A stretch of 64,000 nucleotides of DNA, taken from the NCBI GenBank assembly GCA_023213395.1, contig CM041465.1, positions 12,586,001-12,650,000 on the forward strand. The letters run 5' to 3'. Source of the DNA: Cycas panzhihuaensis (taxonomy: Eukaryota; Cycadophyta). Below are positions 57,901-64,000 of the stretch, piece by piece (the first letter of the stretch is position 1; the number at the start of each line of letters is the position of its first letter). The position numbers were made by a program, and so were the translations under genes. Below the pieces are notes generated by a model. The model did no database searches and was not told the DNA's origin. It was given only the letters and a program-made list of their open reading frames with translations.

Positions 57901-58092
57901 ATGGAATATTTGGTGCAAATATGAGTATACAAGCAAGCCAAGCACAAATGATCATGCAATCAAATAGTGACATACAATGTAAATCTATCAATAATCTAAT
58001 AGCATTCTGAAGTAGATGAAAGTGAGGATAGAAATACACCTATGCTTACCTAAGGTGAATCATCCATGTCTATTCCTGGTAGCCAGGAAGTA
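54994..58092 (-). repeat. 5' LTR of C
   Basis: About 3.1 kb on the minus strand, start TACTTCCTGGCTACC (first dinucleotide mutated), end TTGTTGCATC. Shares the landmarks of LTRs A and B: GGTAAGCATAGGTG near 58045, AAACTCTGTGGTACC near 57525, a TATA-like GGTTTAAAAACC near 57368, GGGGAAGGTAATGAAGCCCC near 56085. Short frames inside (56142-56591, 56652-56867) are taken as chance. Confidence 0.8.
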
Positions 58093-60450
58093 GAACCTAT
58101 ATGATAGCATGCTGGAGGGGCTTAAATTTGACAAAGCTATAAATGGCATGTTCTTAAAGAAGTTCTATAGCTAATTTCTTTCTTCTCTTAAGTGGAAATA
58201 AAGCTCATCCTTTGCTCCAAAATAGGCCTAAACTACCCTTTCAAATGCAACATTGGTTACCCTCACTAGGGGCACAACATACATTTAGTCTTTTAGCAAC
58301 TATGTGTGTTGGAAAGATGGCTACTCTCCTTTCTAAAGGTGTCATCCATCTCCTCAATAAATGGAGCCCTTCTTTTAGTTTATGTGTGGTGGTGAACATG
58401 TCATAATAGGGGCATATTTCCATAATGTGTATTTGGCTTATTCTCTAGGAAGAAACTCTACTTGCTTTTGAGAATAAGTTGCCTCCTATTGAAGGCTCCT
58501 AAAGATATATTCTACCTCTTTTTGCTACTCTTAGGGTATCCATACCCATTCTTATTCTCTTTTATATTTGGATCACTACGTTCCTTATGAGGGAAATGTG
58601 ATTCCCTCACCCTAAGACTACGTGAGATTACCTTGAATATAAAGGTGATTGTATGTGCCTGGTATGAGTGCCATGCCATGTAAAGAGAGCATGTGAGAAG
58701 ATATGCATAATATAATAAAACCAATATGTATCTATATATCTATCATGTATTCATATATCTATACACATCCACAATCAAATGAATCAACCATATGTATCAA
58801 AATGGGATACCAATGTGGTCCCTATCTCTCTATATATACATCACTATCTAAAATAATATAAAATGTGTTAGCACAACATGCCCTAAGAAGATGAAGTCCT
58901 TACAGGGGGATGCACAATCATATATATGTGGTGCTATGGATCCCCTTAGAGGTTCGAATCTTTTGTCTCATCAAAATCTATGATACAATGGCATCATGAG
59001 GGCATAATATTATCATGGTGTGCCTTCCTTGGGTCCCTTTCCTCTCTTGCTTGGGGACTAAGCTCCCTTAAGGATCCTCCTACACCTTTATGACATCTCA
59101 ACCTTACTTCCCTCATCCCTCACCCTCCTGTGAGACGGTGTGGTTATCTAAGTGTGAGTGTATGATGACTGGGATACCAGCTAATCGAGTAGTCAGTCAA
59201 ATCACTCCTATAGATGATCCCTCTCTCTATGGACCTCACCTAGCTAAATCTTAGTCCCTTAGAGCTACTCCTTTAGCACTACAATCCTCACATCATCTCT
59301 TGGGGTGGTTCCCCTATCTCTTGCCTGAGCCTCTACCTCCTACACTTAAGCCTAGAGTTGGTCCCTCTCCATCCATCTCTCTTAGACCTCTGTAGCCTAA
59401 ATATCTCTAATATAGACAAGAGGGGCAAAAGCTTCTATATAGGGGGCCACAGAGCCTGACTCTTTGCTATCTATAATAGGAGGTTATCCCTCCTTATAGA
59501 CCCATGTAAAGATCTCCTCTATTACTCTCCTAACTAACTCTCCTATATCCTCTCCACTTGTTAATCATGCAAATCGATGTGTGAGTGTGGAGCATAAACA
59601 AATCCATAAATATAAACTATATCAATATGAAAACCATAATCAAATAATTGAAATAAAAGCTCTAATTAGGAGTAAGGGTGAGAGTTTACCTCCTAGAGTC
59701 GCCAACACCCCTCTAGACACCATGTCTCTAGCTATAGTTACTACCTCGTCACTCCTAGCTCCTCATCTCCTGGAGCATCTGGTGCATCCCCAGCCTCAGC
59801 CTCCTCCACTTTAAGGATCTCTACTCCTATTGCAATTGTATCTACCTCTCTTGTAGTTGCCAATGCTACATCTATCTCTATATTAGTAGGAGTAGCTCCT
59901 TGAACCCCTTATCTCCCAACTCTGTTGTTGAAGCACCTACTACTAGAGCCCTTGTTTCCTCTCCCTCCTCTATGTCACTACCTTAGTAAATGGTATGGTA
60001 TGACTAGCTCACATAGTCCTCCATTGTAAGCAAGTCTAGTAATATGGATACTACTAATCCCTAAACATGGGAAGTCTCTCTAATACCTTTAAAACATGCC
60101 AACTATCTATGAATCATGGGAGTGCTAGCTCGTATTATTTATGGCCCAGTCGATGGGGCCACTCCTCTGAAGTGATAAAAAAACTAACATTAGAGAGGGG
60201 AACTATAGGAAATCCCTCCTCATCCTGTATCTCATATCTGGTCAAGTTGGACTATAAGATTGGCTACTATAAGAGTATCCTAATCAAACCTCTCCCTTAC
60301 CTCACACCTCTGGATGGTGTCTATTTAGCATCTGGGCACACCCCTGTAGTTTTATTTTTAGCATATCTAGAATAGAATCATAAACACAATCATCTTCCTC
60401 AGTCAAGGAATCCAAGACATGACTATAGTCTGAAAACTAATACCCCTCTG
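58093..60450 (+). other. 3' module of gypsy family, third copy
   Basis: Plus-strand counterpart of 42945-45380; from about 58300, anchors are tgggataccaatgtgg (58802), the CT-rich part at 59700-59950, and 60120-60330. The longest frame is 60067-60375 (102 codons, MGSLSNTFKTCQLSMNHGSA), which corresponds to a decayed part of copy C. It is bounded on the left by LTR C, which probably inserted here, and on the right by chromovirus H. The first 200 bases are unassigned. Confidence 0.5.
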
Positions 60451-60969
60451 TGTTAGATAATGTGATAATAATATTTTATAGGCTAAAATTTTGACAGGTT
60501 GGCAGTGCAGTTTCTCCCCCAAACTTCTAAGGGGGTTCCAAGGGGGGTGAGAGCCCCCCTTGGCCATGAGGTACACAGGGTGCTAGAACACCCCCCCCCC
60601 CCCCCCCCCCAATAAAGAGTGGGTTCAGGGGTGATGGACTATTCCTTCTTAGAAATCTGGGCTCATAGGAGTGATAATTAGTAAAAAATGAAGCCAAATA
60701 GCATGAGTGCGCAAGCAGATCACAGAATCACCAAAATGAGTACCAAAGTACTTTCTCCTTTCAAGATACCATACTCCATAACATTACAAGTGATTTAACC
60801 CTTTAAATACATAAGTAAGGGTCTTCATCCTTAATGATTCTATTGGTGGCCCTAACGACCTTACATCTTATTGAATGGATTAGCGGTCCATACAAATAAC
60901 TTACTAAACCTCTTAATCCTTACTTGTTGGTGGTTCTCGCTTGCTAAGGAAAGGTGGAGTTATGTTACA
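60451..60969 (-). repeat. 3' LTR of H
   Basis: 519 bp, minus strand TGTAACATAAC...TTATCTAACA, directly after the polypurine tract. Contains the poly(C) run and G/C-rich imperfect inverted runs (aaggggggtgagagcccccctt near 60540-60560). The 5-bp flank on the left is ctctg; the other side is outside the window. Confidence 0.85.
60591..60610. repeat. poly(C)20 in the H LTR
   Basis: Twenty consecutive C on the plus strand (G20 in the LTR sense). Length should be treated as uncertain, since such runs are misread in sequencing. Confidence 0.95.
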
Positions 60970-60983
60970 GGTCCCCCCTCTTA
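60970..60983 (-). other. polypurine tract of H
   Basis: Minus strand TAAGAGGGGGGACC, adjacent to LTR start TG. Confidence 0.9.
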
Positions 60984-60999
60984 GATAATGATTCCTCGT

Positions 61000-62010
61000 A
61001 GTGTTGGAGATGAGGATTTTGCTAGATGAACTTGTCCGGCTCCCAAGTAGCTTCATCTGCATCGCAGCTGACCCATTATAACAAGTGTTCAGAAATAGTG
61101 CGATTCTTGAGGTGGCACTGGTAACTAGTAAGGATTTTATTGGGAGGAATTGTAAGAGTTTACCCTTTAGAGAGAATGGGTAGGGTTGTGTGGGGTTTAA
61201 CTTTATCTCTAACGTATTTTTTTAGGTAGGACACATGGAAGACATTATGGATATTAGTGTTTGGGGGAAGTTCAAGGGCATAAGCAACTTTGCCAATTTT
61301 ATGCAGGATCTTATAAGGTCCATAGCAGCAGGGGCTTAGTTTATACCCTTAATATGACTTGAGTGATTGTTGCTTATAAGGTTGAAGGCAAAGGTATAGA
61401 AGATCTCTAATATCAAAGGATTGGTCAGATTGGTGGTGGTCTACAAGTTTCTTCATTCGATTTCGGGAAGTGGCTAAATTTTGTCGAAGGGCATGTAAGA
61501 TTTGATCCATTTCTTGAAGCTTTTGTTGCATAGAAGTTGTTTTAAAGTTTGTGGCTAGGGTATGGTGGGAAGGTAGGTGGTAGCCATAAAGATCCAAAAA
61601 GAGGGACATACCAATGGCAGAATGATGGGAGGAGTTATACCAATACTCGAATAGGGAAAGCCATGAGGTCTAGTTAGCTTAGTATTATGAGGTAAAGCAA
61701 CGTAGATAAGATTCTAAAGTTTTATTTAGAACCTTAGATTGGCCATCTGTTTATAGGTGGTAGGTAGAGCTCATGTTAAATAAGGTTCCAACAGCCTTAA
61801 AGAGTTCTTGCCAAAAGGAGCTAGTAAACTTAGGGTCTCGATCACAAACGATAGATAATGGGAAGCCATGGAGGTAAAACATGAATTGGACATATAAGTT
61901 AGCAATATGAGAGGATGAATATGAGGTGTGCACTGGGAGAAAGTGTGAGTACTTGGTTAATTAATCAATGATTACCCAAATGGAGTCAAACCCAGCAGAT
62001 GGAGGTAGGC
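61000..62010 (-). pseudogene. integrase of H with C-terminal chromodomain
   Basis: Core: [50 protein letters not shown] (second Asp), GTLFNMSSTYHL-x-TDGQSKVLNKTLESYL, where the catalytic Glu of DGQ-(T/S)-E is Lys. Then WYNSSHHSAIGMSLFLDLYG, the RHQSDQSFDIRDLLYL-type GPF-like module, GPYKILHKIGKVAYALELPP, and HNVFHVSYLKKYV. The terminal chromodomain reads ILTSYQCHLKN and WVSCDADEATWEPDKFI (61010-61130), thought to direct insertion to marked chromatin. About five stops. Confidence 0.9.
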
Positions 62011-62241
62011 CCGTGATGAAGTCCATAATAATCTCTTGCCACTTGCCTTGAGGAATATTTAATGGTTGGAGAAGGCCAAGGAGAGGTTTGGTCTCTACTT
62101 TATTTCATTGATAGGTGTCACATTCTAATACGAAGATGAATATGGTAGTCTTCATGTGGGGCCAAAAGAAATCTGCGTGAATCTGTCAATAAGTCTTATC
62201 GAAGCCAAAGTCACTGCCAAGGGGGGATGAGTGGTATTCTA

Positions 62242-62960
62242 TTAGGATTTTAGGGATGAATGAGGAGGAGGGATGGAAAAAGATATGATTATGGTAGAGG
62301 AGGTGATTGTTGAAGGTTGACCAACCTTTATGGGTGAGAACTTTAAATTAGGATAGTTTGGCTGGGCTTGATTTTCAACACATAATTCATCAAGCCAAAG
62401 TGGTTGGGGTTTGCTGATGGCATGGAGGCTTGGGTTAAGAACATTGTCATTGGGATGGAGATGTAAAAGGGCATTTGCCACTATATTATCTTTGCCTTTT
62501 TTATATGCTATTGAGAAGTCAAAGACTTATAATTAATGAACCCACTTAGCTTGTTCTTCAAATAAGACTGGCCAAGTCAATAAATTATGGAGGCTACGAT
62601 GATCTGTGAGAATAGTGAACTTAGAGCCTAAGAGATATTACCGCCATTTATCAATAGCATGGAGAATAACCTTCATTTATTTCTGATATTTAGAGAGATG
62701 AAGCTCATGATCTTTTAATTTTTAGCTTTAAATATAATGGGATGAGAGTCTTGCATTAGGACTATGCCTAAACCAAATCCTAAAGCATCGCATTCAAGTT
62801 GGAAGGGTTAGTTAAAATTAGGAGTGATGAGGACCAGAGTGGAGGTCATTACAACCTTGAGGTGGAAAAAAGTAGTATTTTCTTTAGGAGACCATTGAAA
62901 AGCCTCTTTATAAAGGAGGTTGGTTAATGGGGTGGCAAGAGTAGCACAGTTATGCACAAA
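62242..62960 (-). pseudogene. RNase H and connection region of H
   Basis: Follows RT with FQWSPKENTTFFHLKVVMTS, then the RH start FQLECDALGFGLGIVLMQD (first catalytic Asp in CDA) and decayed RH landmarks near 62500-62750. The frame at 62242-62481 (MANALLHLHPNDNVLNPSLH) is the usual NxxADALSR junction between RH and integrase (ADALL-R kept as ANALL). Confidence 0.8.
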
Positions 62961-63750
62961 GCATTAATAAAATCCTGTGAGCCTAAGAAATACTCGTAGT
63001 TGGGTAAGAGTGGCAGGTGTTGGCCACGTTGTGATGAATGATATTTTATCAAGGTCTACACGTACCCCTTATGATGATATGATGTGACCCAAATATTTGA
63101 GTTCTAATTGTCCAAACTCACATTTAGATAGTTTTGCATAGAGTTGGTGGTTTTGCAATATTTGGAAAATAATTTCTAAGTGTTGGATATGGAGATCCAG
63201 GCAAGTACTATAAATAAGAATGCCATCAAAGAAAACTATGACAAACTTTTGGAGGTAGGGCCTAAAGATTTTATTCATGAGAGATTGGAAGGTTGCTAGG
63301 GCATTGGAAAGGCCAAAAGGCATTGCAAAGGCCAAAGGGCATTGCAAAGGCCAAAGAGCATTACACGAAACTCAAAATGGCCATGATGTGTGTAAAATGT
63401 TATCTTATGACAATCTTGTGGGGTAATTGAGATTTGGTAGTAACCAAATTAGAGGTCTAACTTAGAAAAGATGGTTGCACCATGGACTTCATCTAGCATG
63501 TCATCTATGCAAGGGGTGGGAAACTTATTTTTGATGGTAATCTTATTTAATTCCCTATAGTTAACACAGAGGTGAAAGGAGTCATCCTTCTTCCAAACTA
63601 AGACAATTGGGGCTACATAAGGGCTTTTACTTGGTTAGATATGCCCATGTCAAGGAGTTCATTTGTGAGTTTCTTGATTTCATTCTTTTGGAAGTATGAG
63701 TTATGGTAAGGTTGAAGGCAGATGGGATCATGGTTAGATTGGAGATCAAT
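62960..63750 (-). pseudogene. reverse transcriptase of H
   Basis: [20 protein letters not shown] and [31 protein letters not shown], then the MPFGL site disrupted by a 19-bp triplication, FVIVFFDGILIYSTCLDLHI (catalytic FDD changed to FFDG, so one Asp is lost), HQLYAKLSKCEFGQLELKYL and GHIISS. Clear chromovirus-type gypsy RT, inactive through frameshift and active-site change. Confidence 0.9.
63308..63364. repeat. 19-bp tandem triplication in the H RT
   Basis: aaaggccaaagggcattgc-like units start at 63308, 63327 and 63346 with one or two differences. Other gypsy RTs have one copy here. Confidence 0.92.
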
Positions 63751-64000
63751 TGTATAATAAAACTCGCAGTCAGGAGGGGTAGTGGCAGGCATATGGGCGA
63801 ATACTTGTTCATATTGGGTAATGAAATCCTGGATGTATGGATGAATTTATAGTTCGATTTGAATACTATTGAGGTAGACTATATACGCTAGGTGAAATTG
63901 AATATGGCATTTCATATGTCCAGGAGAGACCACTTAGTTAGGGGGGATTACATTCTGTAAATTTTGTGATTTTACTCCATGTGGTCTTTGAAGGCAATGA
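63751..64000 (-). pseudogene. upstream RT/linker of H, running off the window
   Basis: Reads CEFYYTIDLQSNHDPICLQP and related N-terminal RT or PR-RT linker sequence. No protease active site is inside the window. Confidence 0.5.

Larger units (their letters stand above)
42050..58092 (-). mobile_element. Tat-like Ty3/gypsy element C
   Basis: Minus strand, 16 kb including a 2.7-kb solo LTR. Order from the right: 5' LTR C (54994-58092), primer site, gag, protease, RT, RNase H, integrase, 3' module, partial 3' LTR. PR-RT-RH-INT is the gypsy order, and VDFYDINNACPKDNFPLP with the long LTR points to the Tat/Athila side. Every domain is damaged. Target duplications could not be confirmed because the 3' LTR is incomplete. 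Confidence 0.82.
60451..64000 (-). mobile_element. chromovirus (Ty3/gypsy) element H, partial
   Basis: Minus strand: RT (63000-63750), RNase H, integrase with C-terminal chromodomain, polypurine tract, 3' LTR (60451-60969). Gag, most of the protease and the 5' LTR lie beyond 64000. The chromodomain places it with chromoviruses. Frameshifts and stops show it is inactive. It interrupts the third module copy. Confidence 0.9.

Overview
The window is a block of repeats from a large, AT-rich plant nuclear genome. Every recognisable coding region is a decayed retrotransposon domain, apart from short host-gene-like pieces in one leader. Plant origin follows from the families present: Ty1/copia elements primed by initiator tRNA-Met (TGGTATCAGAGC), a Ty3/gypsy lineage of Tat/Ogre/Athila type with LTRs near 3 kb, a chromodomain gypsy element and a plant-type LINE. 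Many old, mutated copies with readable target duplications suggest slow removal of repeats, as in gymnosperms and other giant plant genomes. The species cannot be named. No intact host gene, rRNA, tRNA or CRISPR array is visible.

Layout, left to right. 1-1530: 5'-truncated LINE (-) joined to the RNase H of copia element K. 1531-8470: K (-), with gag-PR-INT-RT-RH pseudogenes, a 2.6 kb leader holding minisatellites and antisense host-gene-like fragments (one resembling translation elongation factor 2), and its 5' LTR. 8471-9430: unassigned. 9430-13314: 3' part of a Tat-like gypsy element D (+): integrase, an extra RNase H, then a conserved 3' module. 13315-34604: copia element E (+), 379-bp LTRs and perfect duplication tcatg, swollen to 21.3 kb by two copia elements inside it: F (+, 15056-22199) and G (-, 22254-29913, duplication aagag). 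34605-34972: end of the D module. 34973-37844: large LTR A, which is both the 3' LTR of D and the 5' LTR of a gag region (38130-40560), so two gypsy bodies share one LTR. 40560-42050: an extra RNase H (-) in unassigned sequence. 42050-58092: gypsy element C (-), same family as D/A: degraded 3' LTR, 3' module, INT, RH, RT, PR, gag, 5' LTR. Its gag is split by a solo LTR B (51891-54613, duplication gggtc). 58093-60450: third copy of the 3' module (+). 60451-64000: chromovirus H (-), running off the window.

How the parts relate. The elements carry the usual retrotransposon set: gag for the particle, protease, reverse transcriptase and RNase H for cDNA, integrase for insertion. All are broken by stops, frameshifts or deletions. 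Comparing copies inside the window (K with F, C with D/A, LTRs A/B/C) is what fixes most boundaries. The least ordinary signals are the RNase H placed after integrase, the 2-kb 3' module present three times, and the roughly 2-kb leaders of all four copia elements.
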